A stretch of 64,000 bases of DNA from positions 94,757-158,756 of the forward strand of contig CAYUYJ010000004.1 of the NCBI GenBank assembly GCA_964449325.1, given 5' to 3'. Shown here piece by piece: positions 7,789 through 17,359 of this stretch. The notes under the pieces are model-generated. The model had not been told where the DNA came from, did not search any database, and worked only from the letters and a program-made list of their open reading frames with translations. The DNA is from RGIG3002 sp964449325 (GTDB lineage Bacteria; Bacillota; Clostridia; Lachnospirales; Lachnospiraceae). Position numbers and translations under genes: made by a program. How positions within the stretch are numbered: the first letter of the stretch is position 1; each line of letters opens with the position of its first letter.

Positions 7789-9776
7789 AGATTACTGCAC
7801 AGCTTGCCTTAAGTCAGGTAAGACTTAACAAGACAAGAACGATTGGAACCATTTTAGCTACGTGTCTTTCCACATCTCTTCTTACTGCCGTTATGTGCTT
7901 TGCTACCAGTGGAAACAAGATGCTTACTGATTTTTTGGGAGCAGAATATGCCGGATACGGAGACGCATATAAGCTTATTATTATAATTCCGGCTCTCCTA
8001 TTAGGATTATTAATTGCATTTATGTCAGTGACTGTGATTTCAAATATTTTTGCTTCCAGTGCAAATAAAAGAATACAGGAATTTGGTGTATTAAAGTGTG
8101 TTGGCGCAACGAAAAAGCAAATTAGTGAAACCGTGGTTTATGAAAGTCTTTGGATAAGCCTTGTTGGAATCCCGTTAGGTCTGGTTGTGGGAACACTTTT
8201 GGGATATTTAGGGGTAAAAATCACTGGCGGATATGTGGATGAAATAAATGAATTAGCGAAAAGCATCATAATGCGACCGTTTTCATTCTCATTTCCATTT
8301 TATGTATCAATATGGACATTTATTTTTTCAGCATTGTTTTCATTAATGATAGTCTTTTATTCCGCCAATAAGCCTGCAAAAAAAGCCAAAAGAATAACAG
8401 CACTCCAGTGTATAAAAGGTACTATCACAGAAAAGATGCCTGACAATGTTACTGGAAATAATGGATTTATAGAAAAGATTTTTGGATATGAAGGAACCAT
8501 TGGATACAAAAATATCAAGAGAAACAAGGTTAGCTATAAGTCTACCATTAGAGCACTCGCGCTTGGGATTATGCTGATTCTAACGACAGGAAGTCTGGCA
8601 GAACAGGCGAAGGGAATAAAAGAATGGATGTATATGGGCTCTAAGGAGATGCTTGTAGATTACTGTTCCAATATCGATTATGAAACCAATGAAGCTACCG
8701 GACGAGAGGAAAGAAATATAGTAGTTCCGATTTCTTCTAAGACCTATGAAGAAATAACAGCACGTTTGGAAGAGTTTGAGGATATGGATGTTTATGGAAT
8801 TGGTGCTGATGCAGATAGTTATCATGCAAAAATGGATGAGAATATGCTGACAGAGGACATGAAACAGGCTCCGAATATTTTTGATGAGAATGGTGAAGCC
8901 AGATTTGAGGTAGTGGCCGTTGACAAAGCTCATTATAAAGAATTATGCAATAAAATTGGGGTACCATACGGAAGTAATATTTTGATTAATGAGTATTATT
9001 ATAACGATAATGGAGAGATGAAGCATATCATTCCGTTTGAGAATGATATTAGTGAAGTGACACTTATTACAGCAACAGAGGAAAGGATACCACTTCAAAT
9101 TGATGGGATTATATACCGGTCAGAACTGCCCGAAAACAGATTTGATGAGTTAGTACCATGGCCTGTCAGGGTAATTGTACCGGATGCGGAAGCAAGATAT
9201 TTTGACTGGTACTGTTCTCCTACAAATGAAAGTGAATTTGTAAGCTATGCAAAAACGGTGATGGATGAGTATTATCCTATTTTAACTGAGGATTCCTATG
9301 TGGAGCAGGGATACACAGTGCGGATTACCCGGCAGGATACACTTGTAATGATGTTAAATATTGCCATTGTCTTAGCGGAAATAATTATGTATGGTTTTGT
9401 TTTACTATTGATTTTAATGGGAGCTGCAAGTGTCATAAATACATTAACAACCAATATAAAAATTCGCAGTAGGGAGTTCGCAATTTTAAAGAGTGTCGGA
9501 ATGACAAATAAAGCGTTGGAAAAGATGCTTTATTGCGAAAGCATTATTTGTATTGGCAAGGCAGCAATTTATGGAGTGATATTTGGAATTGCAGTTCCGT
9601 ACATGATTAACCTGTCTTTGCGAAAAATGTTTCCGGTGCGATACAGTGTTCCGGAGGGAGTATTAATTGTTGGAATTACAGCAATCTTTGTAGTGGTATT
9701 AATGATTACGAAAATAGAAATAGGGAAAATGAAGAAACAAAACATAATTGAAGGTATCCGCATGGATACTATGTAG
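7785..9776 (+). CDS. FtsX-family ABC permease
   Basis: A 663-residue membrane protein. A helix near residues 17-40 is followed by a first FtsX block of three helices (about 65-195), a helix near 250, an extracellular domain of roughly 230 residues (about 275-515), and a second FtsX block of three helices (about 525-655). Each FtsX block carries the RxxEFxxLKxxG signature (RIQEFGVLKCVG, SREFAILKSVG). It acts with the ATPase at 7105, probably in mechanotransmission or export of peptides rather than uptake. Confidence 0.9.
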   Translation: MKITAQLALSQVRLNKTRTIGTILATCLSTSLLTAVMCFATSGNKMLTDFLGAEYAGYGDAYKLIIIIPALLLGLLIAFMSVTVISNIFASSANKRIQEFGVLKCVGATKKQISETVVYESLWISLVGIPLGLVVGTLLGYLGVKITGGYVDEINELAKSIIMRPFSFSFPFYVSIWTFIFSALFSLMIVFYSANKPAKKAKRITALQCIKGTITEKMPDNVTGNNGFIEKIFGYEGTIGYKNIKRNKVSYKSTIRALALGIMLILTTGSLAEQAKGIKEWMYMGSKEMLVDYCSNIDYETNEATGREERNIVVPISSKTYEEITARLEEFEDMDVYGIGADADSYHAKMDENMLTEDMKQAPNIFDENGEARFEVVAVDKAHYKELCNKIGVPYGSNILINEYYYNDNGEMKHIIPFENDISEVTLITATEERIPLQIDGIIYRSELPENRFDELVPWPVRVIVPDAEARYFDWYCSPTNESEFVSYAKTVMDEYYPILTEDSYVEQGYTVRITRQDTLVMMLNIAIVLAEIIMYGFVLLLILMGAASVINTLTTNIKIRSREFAILKSVGMTNKALEKMLYCESIICIGKAAIYGVIFGIAVPYMINLSLRKMFPVRYSVPEGVLIVGITAIFVVVLMITKIEIGKMKKQNIIEGIRMDTM

Positions 9777-9784
9777 GGAAACAG

Positions 9785-9856
9785 TTGACAATATATCTTT
9801 ATTTGTATAAAATAGTTTGTGTTATATATTGAACAATATATAATGCAAACTATTTT
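9785..9856 (+). promoter_or_regulatory. promoter with large TetR-type palindrome
   Basis: TTGACA (9785-9790) and TAAAAT (9808-9813) have a 17-bp spacer. A 23-bp inverted repeat (arms 9809-9831 and 9834-9856, 21 of 23 paired, 2-bp centre) overlaps the -10 box. Its core, ATATATTG-NN-CAATATAT, is the same as that in the TetR operator at 38077-38120. It now drives a broken TetR frame and the acetyltransferase at 9986. Confidence 0.8.
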
Positions 9857-9862
9857 TGAGGT

Positions 9863-9964
9863 ATGACTGCAAGAAATAAGTATACAAGAGAAGAAATGGA
9901 TGCGGCAGCAGTGTGTGCTAAACGTAATGCTGTTGCTGCTAAGAAGCTATTTAGGATTACTTAG
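9863..9964 (+). pseudogene. N-terminal remnant of a TetR regulator
   Basis: A 33-residue frame whose first 17 residues (MTARNKYTREEMDAAAV) parallel the start of the TetR protein at 38139 (MAPKNKFTREEMVAAAV). After that it diverges and stops. TTTTGAGG precedes the ATG. The operator in front is intact, so what remains is a promoter and operator without a local repressor. It was probably cut by an internal deletion. Confidence 0.65.
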
Positions 9965-9985
9965 ACATAAGAAGGGAGAGAATCA

Positions 9986-10435
9986 ATGAAAGTAATTAAT
10001 TATTTTGAAAGTGATAAACAAGAGCACTGGCTTGAAGAAATTGGAAGATGCGATTGGGGAGCCGGACAATTTTTACATGATTTGTTGAAACAAGACAAAC
10101 TACAGGAGTATGTTGGCGATAATGTGAAGGTTCTGATGCTGGTAGAAGGCGACGAACTGATATCATTTTGTACATACGCAGAAAAGGATGATATTCAGCC
10201 GACAGATCTTAAACCATGGATGGGGTGGGTTTATACATTTCCACAGAGAAGAGGACATCACTATGTGGGAGAGTTGTTTGATGAAATAGCAAGAATCGCA
10301 AAGTCAGAAGATGTTCATAGAGTCTATATTTCAACAAACCATGAAGGGTTGTACGAGAAATATGGATGTAAGTTTTATCAAATAATGCATGACATTGACG
10401 GAGAACCTTCTAGGGTATATTTCAAAGATTTATAA
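9986..10435 (+). CDS. GNAT family N-acetyltransferase
   Basis: A 149-residue acetyltransferase-like protein. The recognisable parts are the beta-4 strand WMGWVYTFPQRRGHHYVGELF, in which RRGHHYVG takes the place of the acetyl-CoA loop, and LYEKYGCKFY near the end. AAGGGAGAG lies 8 nt before the ATG. It is the only intact gene behind the orphan TetR operator at 9809-9856, so the regulator at 38139 might control it in trans (inference from the shared half-site). Confidence 0.75.
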   Translation: MKVINYFESDKQEHWLEEIGRCDWGAGQFLHDLLKQDKLQEYVGDNVKVLMLVEGDELISFCTYAEKDDIQPTDLKPWMGWVYTFPQRRGHHYVGELFDEIARIAKSEDVHRVYISTNHEGLYEKYGCKFYQIMHDIDGEPSRVYFKDL

Positions 10436-10500
10436 AAATACGTGCTCGAAAGGATTCAATAATACAACACTCTTTTGCATAAATGTGAAGAAACGTGTAC

Positions 10501-10529
10501 TTGACATTTATGTATGACAAAAATATAAT
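10501..10529 (+). promoter_or_regulatory. sigma-A promoter
   Basis: TTGACA (10501-10506) and TATAAT (10524-10529) are both perfect consensus boxes with a 17-bp spacer. It lies 22 bp before the small ribbon-helix-helix gene and probably drives the EAL/hybrid-kinase genes as well. Confidence 0.85.
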
Positions 10530-10551
10530 GGATGCATAGGAGGGATGCGCA

Positions 10552-10725
10552 ATGGCAAGAGCAGGAAGACCAAAGGCTGATGTCACCAAAGAAAAGGTTG
10601 TTAGTGTGAGAATGAAGTCGGAGGACTATGATAGATTAAGAAAATATGCGGATTCTTCTAAAATGACTGTTACTGAAGTGGTGCAAAAAGGTATTTCCAT
10701 AATCTTGGATAATGAAAGTCGCTGA
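10552..10725 (+). CDS. small ribbon-helix-helix (CopG-like) DNA-binding protein
   Basis: A 57-residue protein starting MARAGRPKADVTKEK, with a beta strand (VVSVRMKSEDYDRL) and two helices (KYADSSKMTVTEVVQKG) in the arrangement of CopG/Arc-type proteins. The N-terminal GRPK is a common arm in such proteins. AGGAGGG (10538-10544) is 7 nt upstream. It has a consensus promoter and is followed after 57 bp by the c-di-GMP phosphodiesterase gene, so it may regulate itself or that pair. No toxin partner is seen, which argues against a toxin-antitoxin role. Confidence 0.75.
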   Translation: MARAGRPKADVTKEKVVSVRMKSEDYDRLRKYADSSKMTVTEVVQKGISIILDNESR

Positions 10726-10782
10726 TGGGTTCCATCACCAAAAGGGGCTGGAGAAGCAGGAAATGAGAGCAGGAGAGGAAAG

Positions 10783-12825
10783 ATGGGGAGAGCAAATACA
10801 AAGGAAAAGAGATTAGAAAAATTAAGGAAGAAGAGAATATGGCCTTCCATCGTTATGTTTATCGGAGGAACAGGTTTTTCCGTTATTATGATGGGGGTGT
10901 TTGTTGCTCTTTTTATTACCTATATTGTTACAACAAAAGTGGAAGGTATGCATGAAAGATCAATGGCGGCCGGAGAGGTTTTTGATACAATGATGGATAT
11001 GAATGTAAACATGAAGGAAGCTGTGATACAGATAACAACCTATGTACCACAGTGCGCCGCTGTTTATATTACGGATAAAAACCAAAATACATTAATCTCA
11101 ACAAGCGAATCGAAGCCGGAGTTCGATGTAGTTGGAAATATTTCCTTGGATGATGAGATTTTGATGATAGGAGATAGTGAAGAGAAGTATAGTTCAGATG
11201 ATAAAATGGTCATACCAATAAGAGAACTTTTTAAGAAATGCTTTGAGCAGGACGGAGAGGATAACGCACAAAGTGAATGGCTGAATGAGGTAATATACGA
11301 GCAACTGCTTTGGCTGCAGATTCCTCTCAAACATCAGGAATACCGGTTTTATGTCAGACATATGCTACAGATTGAGCGAAAAGATGTTGTTTACATATGT
11401 TCTTTTGCTCTATTTGCTATGGTTTCCTTGCTGATACCGGTTATTCTTTTGTTTGCCAATACGATTCGTGCGACCATTATGCAGAGGAAAATGACAAAGC
11501 TGTTATGCCTGGATATTGTGACGGGTGGATGGAACTGGATTTATTTTCAAAATCGGGCAGAAAGAATGTTGACCAGACATCGTAATAGAAAAAAAGCATA
11601 TGCTGTTGTTGAACTTCATATGGAAAGATATCATAATTATTGTTCCTGCTATGGGGTAAAGGCAGGAGAAGAATTGTTGGAAAGCATGAGCAGTTTTCTG
11701 GGAGCGAGGACAGCGAGAGGGGAATTCTATGCCAGATATGAGAGAGCGGATTTCGCTTTGCTGCTTTGCTGTAAAGGGCAAAATGAGCAGGAGTTTCGGA
11801 ATGACTGCTGGAAAAGGGTGCGTTCGCTGTTAGCAGAACTGACAGGATTAAGACCGGAACAGAAGCTTCATTTTACGGCAGGAATCTATATGATTTATCC
11901 TAATCTTGCAGAGAATGGCAGGTACTATACAGACAGGAGAAATGTGGATGTCGGTCAGATTTACAATTGTGCCAATACAGCCAGAATGGAAATAAGCGGC
12001 CGGCATGAGCAGAGATTTTCATTCTATGAACAGGAAATGTTAGATAAACAGTTATGGAAACGGAGTGTAGTGGAGAATATAGAAACAGCATTGCGTGAAG
12101 AAGCATTTCAGGTATATTTACAGCCGAAATACAACCCTGTGGATGCAAGAATAGTCGGAGCAGAGGCATTGGTACGTTGGTACAGTCCGACGGGTGAGGT
12201 TATCCTGCCGAACCGTTTTCTTCCGATTCTTGAAGAAAACGGCTTTATTACAAAACTGGATGACTACATGGTATCCCATGTGGCAAAGATGCTGTCAGAG
12301 TGGACAATTCAGGGCAAAAAACTATTGCCGGTTTCCGTGAATTTATCCAGCGCCCACTTGTCACAGGAAGGATTAGCGGAGCATATCTGCCGGTTGGTGG
12401 ATGCCTACGGGCCAAAGCATGAACTGATTGAATTTGAAGTAACAGAGAGCGCCTTCTTTGATGAAAAGGATATTCTGACTGAGACAGTGAAGCAGCTTAA
12501 GGCTTATGGATTCCGGGTTTCTTTGGATGATTTCGGAAGCGGGTATTCTTCTTTGAATTCGCTCAAGGATATGCAGTTAGATGTAGTGAAGCTGGATACA
12601 GGATTTTTCCGTGGAGAGAGTGATTCGGGACGTGGAAGAATTATTATTTGTGAGGTACTTCAACTTGCAAGAAGCTTAAATATGTGTGTTGTAGCGGAAG
12701 GAATTGAGAAAAAGGAACAGGTTGACTTTCTTACGGAATCAGGGTGTGACATGATTCAGGGATTTTATTTTGCAAGACCGATGCCTGTTTTGGAATTTGA
12801 AGAAAAAATGGAGAAGAATGCCTAA
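10783..12825 (+). CDS. membrane-bound EAL-domain c-di-GMP phosphodiesterase with degenerate GGDEF
   Basis: A 680-residue protein: a helix at about residues 25-50, an extracytoplasmic sensor region to about 205, a second helix (about 207-230), a GGDEF-like domain whose motif has become YERADF near residue 317, and an EAL domain from about 435. The EAL part keeps AEALVRW, the E-x-TES stretch, DDFGSGYSSL and VVAEGIE, so hydrolysis of c-di-GMP to pGpG is expected. The GGDEF part should be catalytically dead and may bind GTP as a regulator. Its TAA overlaps the ATG of the hybrid kinase by one base. Confidence 0.9.
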   Translation: MGRANTKEKRLEKLRKKRIWPSIVMFIGGTGFSVIMMGVFVALFITYIVTTKVEGMHERSMAAGEVFDTMMDMNVNMKEAVIQITTYVPQCAAVYITDKNQNTLISTSESKPEFDVVGNISLDDEILMIGDSEEKYSSDDKMVIPIRELFKKCFEQDGEDNAQSEWLNEVIYEQLLWLQIPLKHQEYRFYVRHMLQIERKDVVYICSFALFAMVSLLIPVILLFANTIRATIMQRKMTKLLCLDIVTGGWNWIYFQNRAERMLTRHRNRKKAYAVVELHMERYHNYCSCYGVKAGEELLESMSSFLGARTARGEFYARYERADFALLLCCKGQNEQEFRNDCWKRVRSLLAELTGLRPEQKLHFTAGIYMIYPNLAENGRYYTDRRNVDVGQIYNCANTARMEISGRHEQRFSFYEQEMLDKQLWKRSVVENIETALREEAFQVYLQPKYNPVDARIVGAEALVRWYSPTGEVILPNRFLPILEENGFITKLDDYMVSHVAKMLSEWTIQGKKLLPVSVNLSSAHLSQEGLAEHICRLVDAYGPKHELIEFEVTESAFFDEKDILTETVKQLKAYGFRVSLDDFGSGYSSLNSLKDMQLDVVKLDTGFFRGESDSGRGRIIICEVLQLARSLNMCVVAEGIEKKEQVDFLTESGCDMIQGFYFARPMPVLEFEEKMEKNA

Positions 12826-15800
12826 TGCATACATTATTTTTATTAGTTCAGTATATTGGAATTATTATCCTGTTTGGCGAATTGTGGTATGTGTTCTGCC
12901 AGAAGCCGTCCAAAAGGCAGAATTATATGCTGATGATGATAATTGCATTGCTGATAAATTTCTTTGGATATTTATTTGAACTGCAGTCACAGACGAAGGA
13001 GCAGGCGCTTCAGGCGGTAAAATTTATTTATTTGGGAAAGCCTTATATTCCTCTTTCCATTTTTTTGTTTGTGATGGAATATTGTAATGTAAAGGTGCCG
13101 GAGTGGCTAAAAAAGGCGCTGACAGCTGTTCATATTTTTATTACGTTTCTTGTATTGACCTGTGAGCATCATAAGCTGTACTACAGCAGTATTGACTTTA
13201 CAGAACAGGGATTTTTCCCGCATCTGATATGTGAACATGGATTATTTTACGCAGTGTATATTGGGATAATCGTTCTTTACTTTTTTGCGATGGCAGTAGT
13301 ATGTGCTCGCAGATACAGGCAGGTAAAGAGTGGGACGGAAAAACGCAGACTTGGTAATTTCTTTGCCATTATTGTCATTATGTCAATGGGGCTGATAGGA
13401 TTTATGACCGGAAGAACCGGGGGATATGATTCCACACTGGTTGCTTATCTGATATCTATTATTATTTTAGGAATTTCTCTGTTTCGGGATAGGTTACTTG
13501 ATACTTTGTCAATGGCAAAGGAGCAGGCGGTAGATGAATTATCGGATGGACTGATTGTACTGGATAGTGAGAATACAGTAATTTATTATAATAAAAGGGC
13601 TGCGGAAGTGTACAAACTGTCATGTACAATGCAGAATACGGGCGTGATAGAGGAACTGGACGATTGTATTATCAATAAGAACAGTATTAAGTGTAATAAT
13701 CGTGTCTATGAAGTGCACAGCCGTCTGCTTACCGATAAGGATATTTATTTTGGAAAGATGTATGTTTTGAATGACATTACAGACAGCTATCATTATACAA
13801 GGCATGCGCAGGAACAGACTGAAATTATGAAGGCATTAAAGGAACAGGCAGAGGCGGCAAATAAGGCAAAATCAGCTTTTGTATCCAATATGTCTCATGA
13901 AATCAGGACGCCGATGAATGCAATAGTCGGCATGACGGAAATTCTGCTGCGGGAGGATCTCCCGGCACAGGAAAAAGGGTATTTAATGAATATTAAGCGT
14001 TCCGGTAAGGCACTTTTAAATATTATCAATGATATTCTGGATTTTTCAAAGATTGAATCCGGCAAGATGGATTTGATAGAGGCAGAATATGAGCCAATGT
14101 CAATGTTGTGCGATTTAAGTATGATTTTTTTGACGCGTATCGGAGAAAAAAACGTAGAGATTTTGTTTGATATTGATGAGAAACTACCCCAAAAACTTCA
14201 GGGTGATTCTTTGCGAATCAGACAGATTATAATTAATATTGTGAATAATGCCATCAAATTCACGGATACGGGATTTGTTATGCTTCAGTTACGGGTAGGG
14301 AAAATTGTCGGAAATGATATGGAGCTTTTATTCTCAGTTCGTGATACCGGTCAGGGAATCAGAGAAGAGGATTTGGGAAAATTGTTTGGTTCTTTCCAGC
14401 AGGTAGATACAAAGAGAAACCATGAGAAGGAAGGAACAGGTCTTGGATTATCTATTTCGAAACAGCTGGTGGAGATGATGGGTGGAAAAATCGGAGTTAA
14501 GAGCACCTATGGAGAAGGAAGTGAATTTTACTTCAGTATTCATCAGAAGATTACAAATGAGCAGCCGGCAGCGCAAATACATGATAAAGAATTAGATAAG
14601 AAATTACATATCAGCGGATATTTCAGCAAGGAATGTATGGAAGAAGTGCTGCATAGTCTGGCCGATAAATTTCAGGTGTCCTGCATTCGCTATGAACAGT
14701 GGAAGGAAACGAAGGAGAAGTTGGATTATTTTTTCACGGATGTTCCGGGTTATGGAGAAATCAGAGAAGAAGTGGAAAAATACCGGGATAAACTGGGAGA
14801 GATTTGTATTATCCGAAATCCTATGCTGGAGGAGTGTGTGGGGGATGGACTTACCATGCTGAATAAGCCGCTCTACAGTCTGAATTTTTGTCAGGTTATT
14901 AATCATGAGATGCAGGACTTGGGACAGTCTGCAGAGGAATATCAGAACTTTACGGCCCCGGAAGCCACCATATTGATTGTGGACGATAATGAGATGAATT
15001 TGAAGGTTGCTGTGGGATTATTACAGCCCCTTCAGATGAAAATTGATACCGCAGAAAGCGGAAAAGAGGCATTAAAGTTAGTGCAGCAGAAAAAATATCA
15101 TATGATATTCATGGATCATATGATGCCTGTTATGGATGGTATTGAGACAACGCAGAAACTGCGAGCCATGGAGGGGGAATATTATCAGAAGGTTCCTGTT
15201 GTGGCATTAACGGCAAATGCACTGACAGATGCCAGAGAGATGTTTGCAAGGGCAGGATTGGATGACTTTGTGGCTAAGCCGATTGAAATGAAGGAAATTT
15301 GTACCTGTATTAAGAAATGGCTTCCGGATGACCTGTTGGTTAAAGGTGGTGAAGCAGGAAGAAAAGAAAGCCAAGTCCCGGAAGAGCAGGGAGTAGCTGA
15401 GGAAGAGGCACTGGCTTTGGAAAATGCCGGTATTTATGCAAAAGAAGGAATCCGTTTCTCCGGGAGCGAAAAGCTTTGGCGCACTCTGCTTGGAGACTTC
15501 TATAAATTAATTGACATCAAAGCAAATAAACTGGAAAAATGTCTGGCAGACGGTTTAATTCGCGATTATACCATTGAGGTACATGCCTTGAAGAATACGG
15601 CACGTATGATTGGAGCCGGAAAGCTGTCAGAGTGGTTCCATCGTATGGAAGATTGTGGCAATGCAGAAAGTGTGGTAGAAATCAGAAAGGAAACACCGGC
15701 GCTTCTTAAGGAGTATCGGAAACTGAAAGAAGTTCTGCGCCCCTATGGTGAAATACAAAATAAGGAAAAGCAGGAGGTAACCGTAGAGAAGCTGACAGAA

Positions 15801-15995
15801 CTTTTGACAAAGATAAGGGATTCCATGAATGAGTTTGATATTGACAGCGTGGATGAGGCAATGCGTGAGTTGGAAAAATGCAGGGTACCCAAGCAGTGTG
15901 AACAGTATATGGATACCCTGCGGGCAGGTGTTGCAGATGTCATGATGGACGAGGTTATTCAAACTGCGGATGAGATGATTCAGGCACTGTTATAA
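12825..15995 (+). CDS. hybrid sensor histidine kinase (7TM-PAS-HisKA-HATPase-REC-Hpt)
   Basis: A 1056-residue kinase. Residues 1-220 contain about seven membrane helices of the 7TM kinase sensor type, followed by a PAS-like segment (about 230-330). The phosphoacceptor His is at about 358 in MSHEIRTPMNAIVG, and the ATPase domain carries NIVNNAIKF, DTGQGI and GTGLGLSIS. A degenerate receiver-like stretch precedes the true receiver (VDDNEMN, Asp about 764 in FMDHMMPVMDG). The Hpt domain has its His near 920 in HALKNTARMIGA. It is translationally coupled to the EAL protein, so the two probably form one signalling unit. Confidence 0.93.
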   Translation: MHTLFLLVQYIGIIILFGELWYVFCQKPSKRQNYMLMMIIALLINFFGYLFELQSQTKEQALQAVKFIYLGKPYIPLSIFLFVMEYCNVKVPEWLKKALTAVHIFITFLVLTCEHHKLYYSSIDFTEQGFFPHLICEHGLFYAVYIGIIVLYFFAMAVVCARRYRQVKSGTEKRRLGNFFAIIVIMSMGLIGFMTGRTGGYDSTLVAYLISIIILGISLFRDRLLDTLSMAKEQAVDELSDGLIVLDSENTVIYYNKRAAEVYKLSCTMQNTGVIEELDDCIINKNSIKCNNRVYEVHSRLLTDKDIYFGKMYVLNDITDSYHYTRHAQEQTEIMKALKEQAEAANKAKSAFVSNMSHEIRTPMNAIVGMTEILLREDLPAQEKGYLMNIKRSGKALLNIINDILDFSKIESGKMDLIEAEYEPMSMLCDLSMIFLTRIGEKNVEILFDIDEKLPQKLQGDSLRIRQIIINIVNNAIKFTDTGFVMLQLRVGKIVGNDMELLFSVRDTGQGIREEDLGKLFGSFQQVDTKRNHEKEGTGLGLSISKQLVEMMGGKIGVKSTYGEGSEFYFSIHQKITNEQPAAQIHDKELDKKLHISGYFSKECMEEVLHSLADKFQVSCIRYEQWKETKEKLDYFFTDVPGYGEIREEVEKYRDKLGEICIIRNPMLEECVGDGLTMLNKPLYSLNFCQVINHEMQDLGQSAEEYQNFTAPEATILIVDDNEMNLKVAVGLLQPLQMKIDTAESGKEALKLVQQKKYHMIFMDHMMPVMDGIETTQKLRAMEGEYYQKVPVVALTANALTDAREMFARAGLDDFVAKPIEMKEICTCIKKWLPDDLLVKGGEAGRKESQVPEEQGVAEEEALALENAGIYAKEGIRFSGSEKLWRTLLGDFYKLIDIKANKLEKCLADGLIRDYTIEVHALKNTARMIGAGKLSEWFHRMEDCGNAESVVEIRKETPALLKEYRKLKEVLRPYGEIQNKEKQEVTVEKLTELLTKIRDSMNEFDIDSVDEAMRELEKCRVPKQCEQYMDTLRAGVADVMMDEVIQTADEMIQALL

Positions 15996-17313
15996 TTGCA
16001 TTAGGATAAATCCGTTCCATGCGTTCGTCCGGGAAATGCCTGTCTAAAAACAGAATCACGCCATTTTGTGCAGTATCGGCATCGTTGCCGGCAGTATTTC
16101 TTTCGGTATAGCGGGCAAGTGCCAGTGAGGAAAGTAGCATATTAAACAGCATAAATAAAATCAGAATATTGGTTATGATTGTCCCCGGCTTTTTTGGTAT
16201 TTTCTCAATCAGAGAAGAAAGCCGGGGATAAATCATTTTCAGCCATACTACAGCCGCGATGCCCCAGAAAAAGCAGTAAAGCAGATTAATTCTGCCGCCC
16301 AGATTGAAGGTAAAACCGCTGTAATCCCAAAAGATTGTTCCAAATACCAGTTCCGTAAACACGCTGCATATGTATTCGTAAGCGCCGCCAAGCAAAGTAC
16401 CCACTACAAAAATATGTCGGTCGCTGCTGTTGCGGTAGCGGTACAAAAGGGCAGTCAAAAGACAACAGCCAAGACCCCATACAATACTGAAGGGACCATA
16501 TACTACACTGCTTCGGCTCATCAGTTTTCCGGTAGTGATAAAGACAAAAATGGTTTCCGTTATGTCCCCTAAAAAGGCGCCGATGAGAAACAGGCAGACC
16601 AGTTTATAAAAGCTGCAACCTTCTGCAAATACGGTTGACTTTTCACATTTTGTAAGCTGAATCGGTTCCCCGGACAAGACAGGAAAAGCCTTTTCCATAC
16701 GTTTTTTGATTTTTCTTGTAATGGTATTTTCCAGAAAACGGGAAGCATGCTGTATGCCCTCTGTAATTTCTGAAATCGGGGAAGAGGAAAGTGCCTGCCC
16801 GCGCATCCCTAAAAGTGTACAGCCTGTGCCGATAAAATCAACGATAAGCATGGGATACATAATGAAAAGTGCAATCACACCAATCGGATAGGGGATGAGG
16901 TTTAAAAGAGATTGCATCAGGGGATTTACAATGTATAAAAGAAGCAGGGCGAAGAATCCCCAGAGCAGAGAAGTCTTTAAACAAATATATCCGTCTAAGG
17001 AAAAACGCTCCTTTCCATAGTCCCACCATTTTCTTTTGAAGATTTTTTCCAGTAGTTTTCCGGTAGTATATTCGATGAGAGAAGCTAAAATAACCCCTCC
17101 TAAAAACAGGAAGAAGGGGGATGATTTTAATTCCGGTAAAAACAGGCAGAAGGAAACAGCCCCCGTACCGTAAATCGGACATAGGGGACTGGTTACGAAC
17201 CCGCGATTAACAAATTTTCGTCTTCTGACTGCAGCAACACAGACCTCTGCACACCAGCCTATAAAAGAGTAAATAAAATAAAACCAAAGTAATTCATAAA
17301 TACTGTATTCCAT
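15955..17313 (-). CDS. PF06541-type putative ABC transporter membrane protein, duplicated domain
   Basis: A 452-residue polytopic protein made of two PF06541 (ABC-transporter type IV, formerly DUF1113) units. The first has FIGWCAEV and RGFVTSPLCPIYGTGA; the second has LGDITETIFV, SSVVYGPFSIVWG and AYEYICSVFTE. About 10-12 membrane helices are likely. Function in the family is not settled. It is the last gene of the minus-strand CoA cluster, 46 bp after coaBC, and its 3' end overlaps that of the hybrid kinase by 41 bp, tail to tail. Confidence 0.8.
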   Translation of the reverse strand: MEYSIYELLWFYFIYSFIGWCAEVCVAAVRRRKFVNRGFVTSPLCPIYGTGAVSFCLFLPELKSSPFFLFLGGVILASLIEYTTGKLLEKIFKRKWWDYGKERFSLDGYICLKTSLLWGFFALLLLYIVNPLMQSLLNLIPYPIGVIALFIMYPMLIVDFIGTGCTLLGMRGQALSSSPISEITEGIQHASRFLENTITRKIKKRMEKAFPVLSGEPIQLTKCEKSTVFAEGCSFYKLVCLFLIGAFLGDITETIFVFITTGKLMSRSSVVYGPFSIVWGLGCCLLTALLYRYRNSSDRHIFVVGTLLGGAYEYICSVFTELVFGTIFWDYSGFTFNLGGRINLLYCFFWGIAAVVWLKMIYPRLSSLIEKIPKKPGTIITNILILFMLFNMLLSSLALARYTERNTAGNDADTAQNGVILFLDRHFPDERMERIYPNAIITVPESSHPQFE

Positions 17314-17359
17314 GATATTCCGGAACCTTTCTTCTGTACTTTATTCTTTTATTCTGTTT

